Positions 24,222 to 33,543 of a stretch of DNA of 64,000 nucleotides are shown here, piece after piece. Position numbers and translations under genes: made by a program. Below the pieces are notes generated by a model, which saw nothing but the letters and a program-made list of their open reading frames with translations, was not told the DNA's origin and ran no database searches. Each line of letters opens with the position of its first letter. Positions within the stretch are counted from its first letter, which is position 1. Origin of the DNA: Serpens gallinarum (GTDB taxonomy: Bacteria; Pseudomonadota; Gammaproteobacteria; Pseudomonadales; Pseudomonadaceae). The DNA is taken from contig NZ_JACSQG010000014.1 in NCBI RefSeq assembly GCF_014836765.1, positions 1 through 64,000 on the forward strand, given 5' to 3'.

Positions 24222-25220
24222 ATGCACGATATAAAAGACTCGAAAGTCAGTATTATCATACCCGTCTACAATGTGGAGAAATATTTGGCTGAATGTCTTG
24301 ACTCAGCGGTGGGTCAGATACATCAGAACAAGGAGATCATCATCGTTAACGATGGTTCCACGGATGGCAGTGCAGCAATAATATCGGAGTATCAAGAGAA
24401 ACATAGTGAGATCGTCTTAATTGTCACGGAAAATTTTGGCCAATCATCTGCGCGTAATACAGGGATAGAGAAATCGACCGGTGACTACCTGATATTTCTG
24501 GACAGTGACGATTGGATTGAAAAAGAAACATTAGAGCGTTGCCTGTTAGCGCTAAAAGAACATAACGCGGACATGGTAATGTTTAATGCGTGCTCTTTCG
24601 CAGATGATGTCTCTGAGTTTGATATTGGGAAGTTGGATTACACCAGACCCTCATGTCTCGCTAATAAAAAGTTACTTTGCAGAGAAGCCTTTTCATTTTT
24701 CGTAAAAAATAAGTCCTATTTGGTGTCGCCTTGTCTGTATCTTTATAAGCGTAGTACATTCAATAAAAACAGATTTCGGCCAGAAATTATCCATGAGGAT
24801 AACCTTTTTACAACTCAGCTCCTCATAAGTAGCGAAACGGCAGAGGTTATCTGCTTGCCCGACCGATTCTTTCATAGAAGAGTAAGGCCTGGCTCAATCA
24901 TGACCCAAGAAAAAAGCATGAAGCATGTGAATGGCTATCTCGCTGTAGCTGAAGAGCTTTTGAAAAATGGATTAAAAAATCAAAACTGCTCTACAGCAAT
25001 AGCACTCAACCAATTTATACAAAGCATTATTGGCAACGCGTTAGCGACAGCGCAGGCAGCCTTTAATAACAAAATTCCTCTCCATGTCAGAAAGAAATCC
25101 CTAAAGCTTTTTTTCAAGACAAATCTCAGGCACATAAAACCTAGAGCAGCTTTGATCTGCATTTTGCCGGAAATAAAAGTTGTCAAAAGAAAACTACGCG
25201 GCCTTGTGAAGCATCCATGA
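24222..25220 (+). CDS. GT2-family glycosyltransferase, horizontally acquired
   Basis: The 332-residue protein is a GT-A fold inverting glycosyltransferase. VSIIIPVYNVEKYLAECLDS opens the nucleotide-binding domain, IIIVNDGSTDGS follows, and the metal-binding DXD motif is in DYLIFLDSDDWIE. The C-terminal part is basic with amphipathic helices, consistent with membrane association. Donor and acceptor sugars are unknown. Its base composition is much lower in GC than the neighbours, indicating transfer. It starts 2 bp after the ugd remnant and overlaps the flippase gene by ATGA. Confidence 0.85.
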   Translation: MHDIKDSKVSIIIPVYNVEKYLAECLDSAVGQIHQNKEIIIVNDGSTDGSAAIISEYQEKHSEIVLIVTENFGQSSARNTGIEKSTGDYLIFLDSDDWIEKETLERCLLALKEHNADMVMFNACSFADDVSEFDIGKLDYTRPSCLANKKLLCREAFSFFVKNKSYLVSPCLYLYKRSTFNKNRFRPEIIHEDNLFTTQLLISSETAEVICLPDRFFHRRVRPGSIMTQEKSMKHVNGYLAVAEELLKNGLKNQNCSTAIALNQFIQSIIGNALATAQAAFNNKIPLHVRKKSLKLFFKTNLRHIKPRAALICILPEIKVVKRKLRGLVKHP

Positions 25221-26539
25221 AAAAAACCAGCAGCCTCTACCGCGCCATAGCCAAAAGCATGCTCGGCCGTTATGCCGTCTATGCGGTCAACCTTCTTTCG
25301 ATGATGGTAATGGCCCGGGTATTCACGCCGGAAACCTTCGGCACGGTTGCTGCCATCATGGTCTTCTACGTGTTTTTTCAATTGATGGCCGAGGTTGGCT
25401 TGGGGCCTGCCATCATCAATCTGGGCCACCTGGCAAGAGAAGATCGTGATGGCCTTTTTGGACTGACATTGACCATCGGCTTGCTGCTGGCCTTTCTGTT
25501 TACGGCATTGGCACCGCTATTCCTATCGTTCTACCAACTGCCCCGCGTCGATGAAGTCGTACCCTATATCGCCGTCAGCCTGCTTTTCTTTGCCGCCAGC
25601 ATCGTGCCCCATGCTCTGCTGCTTAGAGAGCAGGCTTTTTACAGAATCGCCAATGGCGGGCTGGCTGGGGAGTTGCTTGGCACTATAGCCACCATCAGCC
25701 TCGCCCAGCTTATTGACCCGTTGCATGCCCTGGCAGCCAAGGGCGCCTTTAGTGCCGGCACGCTGTTTTTCGTTATCTGGTATTTCTCGGCCAATACCGA
25801 ATTCGGCAGGCCGCTGCCGGGGCGGAAGTTTTCCGCCATCAAGCCGCTGCTGGGCTTCTCCGGCTATCAGTTCGGCTTCAACTTCATCAACTACTTCTCG
25901 CGCAACCTCGACAACATTCTGGTCGGCAAATACATGGGCGCAACTGCGCTTGGCAACTACGACAAGGCTTATCAGTTGATGAAGTATCCGCTGATGTTAC
26001 TGACTTTCGCCATGACACCGGCCATCCAGCCAGTCATCCGCCAGCATGCTGGCGACCCTCGAAAGGTCGAAGAGATCCATCGTGACTTCACCTTCAAGCT
26101 TTCACTCCTCGGCGCCGCCGCCGGGCTGGCCATGTACGTGCTTGCCAAGTGGATCATCTTGTTTGCTCTTGGCGATCAATGGCTGGACGTAGTGCCGATA
26201 ATCCGCATTCTCGCCATCGCGATTCCCGTACAGGTCGTGCTTTCGACCAGCGGCAGCTTTTTCCAGGCGATGAACAGGGCGGATTTACTATTTCTAAGCG
26301 GCAGCCTGTCGGCTGTTGTCATGGTTTCGGCAATCAGCGTAGGCATCATCGCTCGCGATATGGAGATTCTCTGCTGGGGATTGGTGGCCGCGTTCCACAT
26401 CAACTTCGTGCAGGCTTATTATTACTTGTATAGGAAGGTTTTTTTTGCGCCTTTGCATCAGCACCTTGTGCGTATGACGCCGGCCGCAGGTGTCGTGCTT
26501 GGAATGGTTGCTTACTCGCTCCTACCGTCGCTCCTATAA
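25217..26539 (+). CDS. Polysaccharide/O-antigen flippase (MOP superfamily)
   Basis: The 440-residue membrane protein has about 12 hydrophobic segments and opens KSMLGRYAVYAVNLLSMMVM with ARVFTPETFGTVAAI, typical of Wzx/WzxC-type exporters. GFSGYQFGFNFINYFSRNLD and NILVGKYMGATALGNYDKAY form the family central motif. It would flip a lipid-linked saccharide across the inner membrane. GC content is higher than in the preceding glycosyltransferase gene. With the initiating transferase and Ugd destroyed, its pathway here looks broken, though partners could lie elsewhere. Confidence 0.85.
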   Translation: MKKTSSLYRAIAKSMLGRYAVYAVNLLSMMVMARVFTPETFGTVAAIMVFYVFFQLMAEVGLGPAIINLGHLAREDRDGLFGLTLTIGLLLAFLFTALAPLFLSFYQLPRVDEVVPYIAVSLLFFAASIVPHALLLREQAFYRIANGGLAGELLGTIATISLAQLIDPLHALAAKGAFSAGTLFFVIWYFSANTEFGRPLPGRKFSAIKPLLGFSGYQFGFNFINYFSRNLDNILVGKYMGATALGNYDKAYQLMKYPLMLLTFAMTPAIQPVIRQHAGDPRKVEEIHRDFTFKLSLLGAAAGLAMYVLAKWIILFALGDQWLDVVPIIRILAIAIPVQVVLSTSGSFFQAMNRADLLFLSGSLSAVVMVSAISVGIIARDMEILCWGLVAAFHINFVQAYYYLYRKVFFAPLHQHLVRMTPAAGVVLGMVAYSLLPSLL

Positions 26540-26830
26540 GTGCGGCTTCACACCCATGTCATTGAAGGTCAAGCCTTGGTCGACTGTGCGGCAGCCCGCG
26601 CTGAGCGAGCAACAGGCCGAGCAGCAGCACCGTGGCCTTGACGCTGCGCTGTGGCATTAGTGGCACGCCGGTGCGTAGCCGGGCCATTGCCCACAGGGCT
26701 ACCTGGATTCCAGCAAGGGTAACGAGTTCGTGGATCGCCCAATCGCGCTCTGCACTACGGCAGAGGGCAGTAACACCAGAATGAGCAGTACAAAGCGATT
26801 GACGGGCGCCACCCAGGGCGAAAGGAAACG
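26540..26830 (-). other. Possible membrane-protein remnant upstream of tig
   Basis: No intact gene is visible. On the minus strand two overlapping frames give hydrophobic runs that join across a frameshift: APVNRFVLLILVLLPSAVVQ in one, and ERDWAIHELVTLAGIQVALW then MARLR in the other. This might be the wreck of an O-antigen polymerase or ligase-like gene, in keeping with the neighbouring decay. The evidence is weak. Confidence 0.3.
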
Positions 26831-26979
26831 GGCGATTATAGGGCGTTCTAGAGGGGGTAACTATGATCGACGCGCCTACTACTCGCGCGAACACTTCTCT
26901 TATGGCAGTTGAGCTACTAGAATGCGTGCCCATTCTGGGGCCGGAATGCCGGCTTATGTCTGTGCAACGAGGAAAATAC

Positions 26980-28290
26980 ATGCAAGTTTCTGTTGAAAGC
27001 ACCTCCGCTCTGGAGCGCCGCATGACCATCGGCGTACCGGCCGAGCGCATCGAGAACGAAGTCAACAAACGTCTGCAGCAGACTGCCCGTCGTGCCAAGA
27101 TCCCCGGTTTTCGTCCCGGCAAGGTGCCGATGAGCGTGATCCGTCAGCGCTACGAAGCAGCCGCTCGTCAGGAAGCCCTGGGCGACCTGATTCAGGAAAC
27201 CTTCTACGAAGCCGTGGTTGAGCAGAAGCTGAACCCCGCAGGCACTCCTGCCGTCGAGCCGAAAGTGTTCGAGAAGGGCAAAGACCTGGAATACGTTGCG
27301 ACCTTCGAAGTGTTCCCGGAGATCCAGCTGGCCGGCTTTGAGAACATTGCCGTCGAGCGTCTGCAGGCTGAAGTGATCGATGCCGATATCGACACCATGC
27401 TCGACGTGCTGCGCAAGCAGAACACCCGTTTCGAGAATGTTGAGCGTGCCGCCGAGAATGGCGATCAGTTGAACATCGATTTCGTCGGCAAGATCGACGG
27501 CGAAGCCTTTGCTGGTGGCTCCGCCAAGGGCACTCCGCTGGTGCTGGGTTCCGGTCGCATGATCCCCGGCTTCGAAGAAGCGCTGGTTGGTGTCAAGGCT
27601 GGTGAAGAACGCGTGATCAACCCGGTTTTCCCCGAGGATTACCAGAACCTCGACCTGGCTGGTAAAGCCGCTGAGTTCACCGTGACCGTGAACAGCGTTG
27701 CCGCACCGCTGCTGCCGGAGCTGAACGACGAATTCTTTGCTCTGTTCGGTGTGAAGGAAGGTGGTCTGGAAGCGTTCCGCGACGAAGTTGGCAAGAACAT
27801 GCAGCGTGAACTGCGCCAGGCCATCAAGACCAAGGTCAAGAACCAGGTGATGGATGGCCTGCTGGCCGCCAATTCGGTCGAAGTGCCGAAAGCTACCGTT
27901 GCCAACGAAGTGAATCGTCTGCGCGTGCAAGCCGTTCAGCAGTTCGGTGGCAACATCAAGCCTGAGCAACTGCCGGCCGAAATGTTCGAAGAGCAAGCCA
28001 AGCGCCGTGTGGTGCTGGGCCTGATCGTCGCCGAAGTGGTCAAGCAGAACGAGCTGAAGCCCGACGATGCCCGCGTCCGTGAGCTGATCGAGGAAATGGC
28101 CTCCGCTTACCAGGAGCCGGAGCAGGTCGTGGCCTGGTACTACAAGAACGAGCAACAACTGGATGAGGTTCGTTCTGTTGTGCTGGAAGAGCAAGTTGTA
28201 GATACTGTCTTGCAGAAGGCCAACGTAACCGACAAGTCGGTCTCCTACGAAGAAGCTGTCAAGCCCGCGGAAGCTCCGCAAGTCGCCTGA
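26980..28290 (+). CDS. tig: Trigger factor
   Basis: Trigger factor is the ribosome-bound chaperone and peptidyl-prolyl isomerase that meets nascent chains. The 436 residues match the family. The ribosome-docking signature [16 protein letters not shown] is near residue 43, the FKBP-like domain lies around 150-245 ([31 protein letters not shown]), and a C-terminal helical chaperone domain follows. I take the ATG at 26980, preceded by GAGGA, since the protein then starts [14 protein letters not shown]; the open frame extends upstream but lacks a plausible start. It is first in the conserved tig-clpP-clpX-lon series. Confidence 0.97.
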   Translation: MQVSVESTSALERRMTIGVPAERIENEVNKRLQQTARRAKIPGFRPGKVPMSVIRQRYEAAARQEALGDLIQETFYEAVVEQKLNPAGTPAVEPKVFEKGKDLEYVATFEVFPEIQLAGFENIAVERLQAEVIDADIDTMLDVLRKQNTRFENVERAAENGDQLNIDFVGKIDGEAFAGGSAKGTPLVLGSGRMIPGFEEALVGVKAGEERVINPVFPEDYQNLDLAGKAAEFTVTVNSVAAPLLPELNDEFFALFGVKEGGLEAFRDEVGKNMQRELRQAIKTKVKNQVMDGLLAANSVEVPKATVANEVNRLRVQAVQQFGGNIKPEQLPAEMFEEQAKRRVVLGLIVAEVVKQNELKPDDARVRELIEEMASAYQEPEQVVAWYYKNEQQLDEVRSVVLEEQVVDTVLQKANVTDKSVSYEEAVKPAEAPQVA

Positions 28291-28312
28291 TTCTTCCCCC
28301 GTTCGAGCACAC

Positions 28313-28340
28313 CATAAGCCAGCCTTCGTGCTGGCTTATG
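28313..28340 (+). terminator. Hairpin between tig and clpP
   Basis: CATAAGCCAGC and GCTGGCTTATG pair perfectly over 11 bp around CTTCGT. Only a weak T run follows, so partial termination or mRNA processing is more likely than a full stop. Confidence 0.6.
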
Positions 28341-28381
28341 TGTCTTTGAAGACCCGTTCACATTGGGAGCGATCGCTGGAT

Positions 28382-29020
28382 ATGTCCCGCAATTCCTTTA
28401 TGCAAATGCCAGAAATCCAGGCTGCCGGCGGTCTGGTGCCGATGGTTATCGAGCAGTCCGCTCGTGGCGAACGTGCCTACGATATCTACTCGCGCCTGTT
28501 GAAGGAGCGCGTGATCTTCCTGGTTGGTCAGGTTGAAGACTACATGGCCAACCTGGTGGTGGCGCAGCTGCTGTTCCTTGAAGCGGAAAATCCCGACAAG
28601 GACATCCATCTGTACATCAACTCGCCGGGTGGTTCGGTCACTGCGGGCATGTCGATCTACGACACCATGCAGTTCATCAAGCCCGACGTGTCGACGATCT
28701 GCATCGGTCAGGCCTGCAGCATGGGTGCCCTGTTGCTGGCCGGTGGCGCCGCCAACAAGCGTTACTGCCTGCCGCACTCACGGATGATGATCCATCAGCC
28801 GCTGGGCGGCTTCCAAGGCCAGGCCTCGGATATCGAGATCCACGCCCGTGAGATTCTCACCATTCGTGAGCGTCTGAACCGAATTCTGGCTGACCATTGC
28901 AATCAACCGATGGACGTGATTGCCCGCGACACCGACCGTGACAATTTCATGAGCGGTGAAGAGGCGGTCAAGTACGGCCTTATCGATCAGGTGCTGACCC
29001 GCCGTCAAATGACGAGCTGA
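28382..29020 (+). CDS. clpP: ATP-dependent Clp protease proteolytic subunit
   Basis: ClpP forms the tetradecameric serine protease chamber used with ClpX or ClpA. The protein has 212 residues. Catalytic Ser113 lies in [11 protein letters not shown] and His138 in [10 protein letters not shown]. The Asp is probably in the DTDRDNF segment near residue 185. [20 protein letters not shown] is the oxyanion region. The ATG at 28382 gives the short propeptide start [17 protein letters not shown]. It is followed by clpX after 105 bp. Confidence 0.97.
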   Translation: MSRNSFMQMPEIQAAGGLVPMVIEQSARGERAYDIYSRLLKERVIFLVGQVEDYMANLVVAQLLFLEAENPDKDIHLYINSPGGSVTAGMSIYDTMQFIKPDVSTICIGQACSMGALLLAGGAANKRYCLPHSRMMIHQPLGGFQGQASDIEIHAREILTIRERLNRILADHCNQPMDVIARDTDRDNFMSGEEAVKYGLIDQVLTRRQMTS

Positions 29021-29125
29021 TCATGCTGTCACGCCATGGCTGGGATTGCCGGTCGTGGCGGGGTTGAAAATGCCTGCAATTGCCTTCATCTTGTGTTTCA
29101 AGCCCTACCGTATTGGATTGATCGA

Positions 29126-30406
29126 ATGACTGACACCCGCAACGGCGAGGACAACGGCAAGCTGCTTTATTGCTCCTTCTGCGGCAAAAGCCAGCACGAA
29201 GTGCGCAAACTGATTGCCGGCCCCTCGGTTTTCATCTGCGACGAGTGCGTCGACCTGTGCAACGACATCATCCGTGAGGAGGTGCAAGAAGCCCAGGCCG
29301 AGAGTAATGCTCATAAATTGCCATCGCCCAAGGAAATCAGCGCGATTCTGGACCAGTACGTCATTGGTCAGGAACGGGCGAAAAAGATTTTGGCTGTAGC
29401 GGTTTACAACCACTACAAGCGTCTCAACCAGCGCGACAAGAAAGAAGAAGTCGAGCTGGGCAAGAGCAACATTCTGCTGATCGGTCCGACTGGTTCGGGC
29501 AAAACATTACTGGCCGAGACGCTGGCGCGCCTGCTCAACGTGCCCTTCACCATTGCTGATGCCACCACGCTGACTGAAGCGGGCTACGTGGGTGAAGATG
29601 TCGAGAACATCATTCAGAAACTGTTGCAGAAATGCGATTACGATGTGGAAAAAGCCCAGATGGGTATCGTCTACATTGATGAAATCGACAAGATTTCCCG
29701 CAAATCGGACAATCCTTCGATTACCCGTGACGTTTCGGGCGAGGGCGTGCAGCAGGCGTTGCTCAAGCTGATCGAAGGCACCGTGGCTTCGGTACCGCCG
29801 CAGGGTGGACGCAAGCATCCTCAGCAGGAGTTCCTGCAGGTTGATACGCGCAATATCCTGTTCATCTGCGGTGGCGCGTTCGCCGGCCTGGAGAAGGTGA
29901 TCCAAAACCGCTCCACGCGTGGCGGCATCGGTTTCAATGCCGAAGTGCGCAGCAAGGATGACGGCAAGTCGGTAGGTCAGTCGCTGCGCGAAGTCGCGCC
30001 GGATGATCTGGTGAAGTTCGGCCTGATTCCCGAGTTCGTCGGTCGTCTGCCAGTCATTGCCACGTTGGATGAGCTGGACGAGGCGGCGCTGGTGCAGATT
30101 CTCACCGAGCCGAAGAATGCCCTGACCAAGCAGTACGCCAAGCTGTTCGAAATGGAAGGCGTGGATCTGGAGTTCCGTTCGGATGCCTTGAAGGCTGTGG
30201 CGCACCGTGCGCTGGAGCGCAAGACTGGCGCGCGTGGCCTGCGCTCCATTCTGGAAGGCATCTTGCTCGACACCATGTACGAGATCCCGTCGCAAAACGA
30301 TGTGAGCAAGGTGGTGATTGACGAGAACGTCATTGAGGGCACCTCCAAGCCCCTGCTCATTTACGAAAGCAGCGAGCCAACGGCCAAGGCTGCGCCTGAC
30401 GCGTGA
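29126..30406 (+). CDS. clpX: ATP-dependent Clp protease ATP-binding subunit
   Basis: ClpX unfolds tagged substrates and feeds them to ClpP. The 426 residues start [20 protein letters not shown]. The N-terminal zinc domain uses Cys16, Cys19, Cys38 and Cys41. Walker A is GPTGSGKT, the pore loop GYVGEDV follows, Walker B is IVYIDEIDK, and RKHPQQ is the RKH loop. Sensor 2 lies in [10 protein letters not shown] use the ATG at 29126, giving the standard N-terminus. Confidence 0.97.
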   Translation: MTDTRNGEDNGKLLYCSFCGKSQHEVRKLIAGPSVFICDECVDLCNDIIREEVQEAQAESNAHKLPSPKEISAILDQYVIGQERAKKILAVAVYNHYKRLNQRDKKEEVELGKSNILLIGPTGSGKTLLAETLARLLNVPFTIADATTLTEAGYVGEDVENIIQKLLQKCDYDVEKAQMGIVYIDEIDKISRKSDNPSITRDVSGEGVQQALLKLIEGTVASVPPQGGRKHPQQEFLQVDTRNILFICGGAFAGLEKVIQNRSTRGGIGFNAEVRSKDDGKSVGQSLREVAPDDLVKFGLIPEFVGRLPVIATLDELDEAALVQILTEPKNALTKQYAKLFEMEGVDLEFRSDALKAVAHRALERKTGARGLRSILEGILLDTMYEIPSQNDVSKVVIDENVIEGTSKPLLIYESSEPTAKAAPDA

Positions 30407-30411
30407 TAGAC

Positions 30412-30431
30412 AAGGGGCCTGCGGGCCCCTT
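30412..30431 (+). terminator. Terminator after clpX
   Basis: AAGGGGCC and GGCCCCTT pair perfectly around a 4-nt loop, 6 bp after the clpX stop codon. The downstream T run is short (TTCGTCATTCT), so termination may be partial. Confidence 0.65.
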
Positions 30432-30450
30432 CGTCATTCTGGGCTCGATG

Positions 30451-30480
30451 CTTGTTTTTTGCAGTCATCGGCCCCATCTT
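30451..30480 (+). promoter_or_regulatory. Sigma-32-like heat-shock promoter of lon
   Basis: CTTGTT at 30451-30456 and CCCCATCTT at 30472-30480 are 15 bp apart and fit the sigma-32 consensus (CTTGAA, 11-16 bp, CCCCATNT). It lies 57 bp before the lon ATG, right after the clpX terminator. Heat-shock control of lon is well known in other proteobacteria. Confidence 0.65.
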
Positions 30481-30536
30481 GTCCGCGAGGGTAATCCCAC
30501 CGATCACGACCAGAAGGTCGCTGTAGAGCCGAAATC

Positions 30537-32933
30537 ATGAAGACAATCATCGAATTGCCACTTTTGCCATTGCGTGACGTTGTGGTGTATCCGCATATGG
30601 TGATCCCGTTGTTCGTGGGTCGAGAAAAGTCCATCGAGGCTCTCGAGTCCGCCATGAAGGGCGACAAGCAGATTCTGTTGCTGGCCCAGAAAAACCCGAC
30701 TGATGACGATCCGGGCGAGGATGCTCTGTATCGGGTTGGCACCGTAGCCACGGTACTGCAGTTGCTCAAACTGCCCGACGGCACGGTCAAGGTCCTGGTC
30801 GAAGGTGAGCAGCGCGGGTTGATTGAGCGCTTCATCGAACTGGAAGACCAGTGCCGCGCCGAAGTATCGCTGATCGAAGATGCCGCGGTTGAAGAGCGTG
30901 AATCGGAAGTGTTCTGCCGCAGCCTGCTCAGCCAGTTTGAGCAATATGTGCAGCTGGGCAAGAAAGTGCCCTCTGAAGTCCTGGCGTCGCTAAATAGCAT
31001 CGATGAGCCGAGCCGCCTGGTAGACACCATGGCCGCGCATATGGCGCTGAATATCGAGCAGAAGCAGGAAATCCTGGAAATTACCGATCTGGCCACCCGC
31101 GTGGAATACGTGCTGGCGGTGCTGGATGGCGAAATCGACCTGTTGCAGGTGGAAAAGCGTATCCGTGGTCGGGTCAAGAAGCAGATGGAGCGTAGTCAGC
31201 GCGAGTACTACCTGAATGAGCAGATGAAGGCCATTCAGAAAGAGCTGGGCGACATCGACGAAGGCCACAACGAGCTCGATGAACTCAAGAAACGCATCGA
31301 TAATGCCGGTCTGACCCAGGAAGCTCACACCAAGGCGCAGGCCGAGCTGAACAAGCTCAAGCAGATGTCGCCGATGTCCGCCGAGGCGACCGTGGTGCGT
31401 TCTTACCTGGACTGGCTGCTCAATGTGCCGTGGAAGGCCGAGAGCAAGGTGCGCCTGGACCTGAGCCGCGCCGAAGATATTCTCGATGCCGATCACTACG
31501 GCCTGGAAGAGGTCAAGGAACGTATTCTTGAATACCTCGCCGTGCAGAAGCGCGTTAAAAAACTCAAGGGCCCGGTGCTGTGCCTGGTGGGTCCGCCTGG
31601 CGTGGGTAAGACGTCTCTGGCCGAGTCCATCGCCCGCTCGACCAACCGCAAGTTCGTGCGCATGGCTCTGGGTGGTGTACGTGACGAGGCTGAGATCCGT
31701 GGGCACCGGCGTACTTACATCGGTTCGATGCCGGGTCGCCTGATCCAGAAAATGACCAAGGTCGGCGTGCGCAACCCGCTGTTCCTGCTCGATGAAATCG
31801 ACAAGCTGGGCAGCGACATGCGCGGTGATCCGGCGTCTGCATTGCTGGAAGTGCTGGACCCCGAGCAGAATCACAACTTCAACGATCACTATCTGGAGGT
31901 CGATTACGACCTGTCGGATGTGATGTTCCTGTGCACTGCCAACTCCATGAATATTCCGGCGCCGCTGCTGGATCGCATGGAGGTGATTCGTCTGCCGGGT
32001 TATACCGAAGACGAAAAGGTCAACATTGCGACCAAGTACCTGATCCCCAAGCAGGTCAAGGCCAATGGCCTGAAGGAAAGCGAGCTGAGCTTCGATGAGG
32101 CCGCGATTCGCGACCTGATCCGCTTCTACACCCGAGAAGCCGGTGTGCGCAGTCTGGAGCGACAAATCGCCAAGGTGTGCCGCAAGGTGGTCAAGGAGCA
32201 CATCAAGGAAAAACGCTTCCAGGTGCAGGTGACGGCCGAGACGCTCGAGCATTATCTGGGTGTGCGCAAGTTCCGTTATGGCCTGGCTGAGCAGCAGGAT
32301 CAGGTTGGTCAGGTGACCGGCTTGGCCTGGACTCAGGTGGGCGGTGAATTGCTGACCATCGAGACGGCCGTGGTGCCGGGCAAGGGTCAGCTGATCAAGA
32401 CCGGCTCGTTGGGCGATGTCATGGCCGAGTCGATGACCGCCGCGCTGACCGTAGTGCGCAGCCGCGCAAAAAGCCTGGGCATTGCCGAGGATTTTCATGA
32501 GAAGCGCGACGTGCACATCCACATGCCCGAAGGCGCCACGCCTAAAGACGGCCCGAGCGCCGGTATCGGCTTGTGCACCGCGCTGGTGTCCGCGCTGACT
32601 CAGATTCCGGTGCGCGCCGATGTGGCGATGACTGGCGAGATTACGCTGCGTGGCCAGGTGCTGGCGATTGGCGGTTTGAAGGAAAAATTACTCGCTGCGC
32701 ATCGGGGTGGAATCAAAACTGTGATCATCCCGGAAGAAAACCTGCGTGATTTAAAGGAGATTCCCGAAAACATCCAACAGGACTTGCAGATTAAAGCGGT
32801 CAAATGGATTGACGAGGTCCTGCAAATTGCGTTGCAATACGCCCCGGAGCCCTTGCCTGACGCGGCTCCCGAGATGGTTGCAAAGGATGACAAGCGCGAG
32901 ACTGATTCCAAGGAACGAATCAGCACGCATTAG
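30537..32933 (+). CDS. lon: ATP-dependent protease La (Lon)
   Basis: Lon degrades misfolded and regulatory proteins in the cytosol. The 798 residues are full length. The N-terminal substrate domain starts IELPLLPLRDVVVYPHMVIP. Walker A is GPPGVGKTSLAES near residue 356 and Walker B is LFLLDEIDK. The protease domain has the catalytic serine in PKDGPSAGIGL near residue 678. The lysine partner is in GGLKEKLLAA. It has its own heat-shock-type promoter and is followed by hupB. No abnormal feature is seen. Confidence 0.98.
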   Translation: MKTIIELPLLPLRDVVVYPHMVIPLFVGREKSIEALESAMKGDKQILLLAQKNPTDDDPGEDALYRVGTVATVLQLLKLPDGTVKVLVEGEQRGLIERFIELEDQCRAEVSLIEDAAVEERESEVFCRSLLSQFEQYVQLGKKVPSEVLASLNSIDEPSRLVDTMAAHMALNIEQKQEILEITDLATRVEYVLAVLDGEIDLLQVEKRIRGRVKKQMERSQREYYLNEQMKAIQKELGDIDEGHNELDELKKRIDNAGLTQEAHTKAQAELNKLKQMSPMSAEATVVRSYLDWLLNVPWKAESKVRLDLSRAEDILDADHYGLEEVKERILEYLAVQKRVKKLKGPVLCLVGPPGVGKTSLAESIARSTNRKFVRMALGGVRDEAEIRGHRRTYIGSMPGRLIQKMTKVGVRNPLFLLDEIDKLGSDMRGDPASALLEVLDPEQNHNFNDHYLEVDYDLSDVMFLCTANSMNIPAPLLDRMEVIRLPGYTEDEKVNIATKYLIPKQVKANGLKESELSFDEAAIRDLIRFYTREAGVRSLERQIAKVCRKVVKEHIKEKRFQVQVTAETLEHYLGVRKFRYGLAEQQDQVGQVTGLAWTQVGGELLTIETAVVPGKGQLIKTGSLGDVMAESMTAALTVVRSRAKSLGIAEDFHEKRDVHIHMPEGATPKDGPSAGIGLCTALVSALTQIPVRADVAMTGEITLRGQVLAIGGLKEKLLAAHRGGIKTVIIPEENLRDLKEIPENIQQDLQIKAVKWIDEVLQIALQYAPEPLPDAAPEMVAKDDKRETDSKERISTH

Positions 32934-33060
32934 TTCGAGGACTTCCGGGACACTTTATTTGTCGCTGATTCTCTGGCGAATTAGGTGCCGGCAGTCTGGT
33001 GGGCACCTGCTTAATACTTCATACGAACATTCAAAATAGTTAGAAATAAGGGGACTTAGA

Positions 33061-33333
33061 GTGAACAAGTCGGAACTGATCGATGCTATCGCCGCATCTG
33101 CTGATATCCCGAAAGCTGTTGCTGGTCGTGCGCTGGACGCTGTGATCGAATCCGTCACTGGTGCTCTGAAAGCTGGTGATTCCGTGGTCCTGGTGGGCTT
33201 CGGTACCTTCGCGGTAAAGGACCGTGCCGCGCGCACTGGCCGTAACCCGCAAACGGGCAAGCCGATCAAGATTGAAGCTGCCAAGATTCCAGGTTTCAAG
33301 GCTGGCAAGGCTCTCAAAGACGCCGTCAACTAA
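33061..33333 (+). CDS. hupB: DNA-binding protein HU-beta
   Basis: HU is a small nucleoid protein that bends DNA as a dimer. The 90 residues start [20 protein letters not shown] from a GTG at 33061 with AAGGGGAC upstream. The beta-arm signature [20 protein letters not shown] and [20 protein letters not shown] are complete. It follows lon, as in other pseudomonads and enterics, and ends at a strong terminator. Confidence 0.97.
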   Translation: MNKSELIDAIAASADIPKAVAGRALDAVIESVTGALKAGDSVVLVGFGTFAVKDRAARTGRNPQTGKPIKIEAAKIPGFKAGKALKDAVN

Positions 33334-33456
33334 GCGTCTTTCGGGCCTGGGCTGCTGGCCGGACTACTGGCCTGGCAGCCGAGTGGTGAGTGAGTCGGTT
33401 ATAGTCGACCTCCTGACCGGGAATGTAGGTTGTTTCTCCTTCATTCCGCCCATTCG

Positions 33457-33486
33457 AAAAGGCGCATCCGTTCGGGTGCGCCTTTT
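33457..33486 (+). terminator. Terminator after hupB
   Basis: AAAAGGCGCA and TGCGCCTTTT form a strong stem (GC core 6 bp plus A-T flanks) with a short loop, ending in T4. It separates hupB from ppiD. Confidence 0.85.
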
Positions 33487-33543
33487 CCATTTTGGACATT
33501 ACCGCGTAGCGCGGCTGTTTTAACGGCCGTTTCTGGGGGATGC

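Noticed and set aside
26917-28281. A 454-codon open frame on the minus strand
   Set aside because: It is a mirror of tig; the product is a low-complexity His/Leu/Gly-rich string without domains.
30990-32522. A 510-codon open frame on the minus strand
   Set aside because: It lies wholly inside lon on the opposite strand, has no motif, and reflects the GC-rich codon bias of lon.
33334-33456. tRNA-like fold downstream of hupB
   Set aside because: The stretch has short GC arms but no T-loop GTTCRA motif and no acceptor stem.
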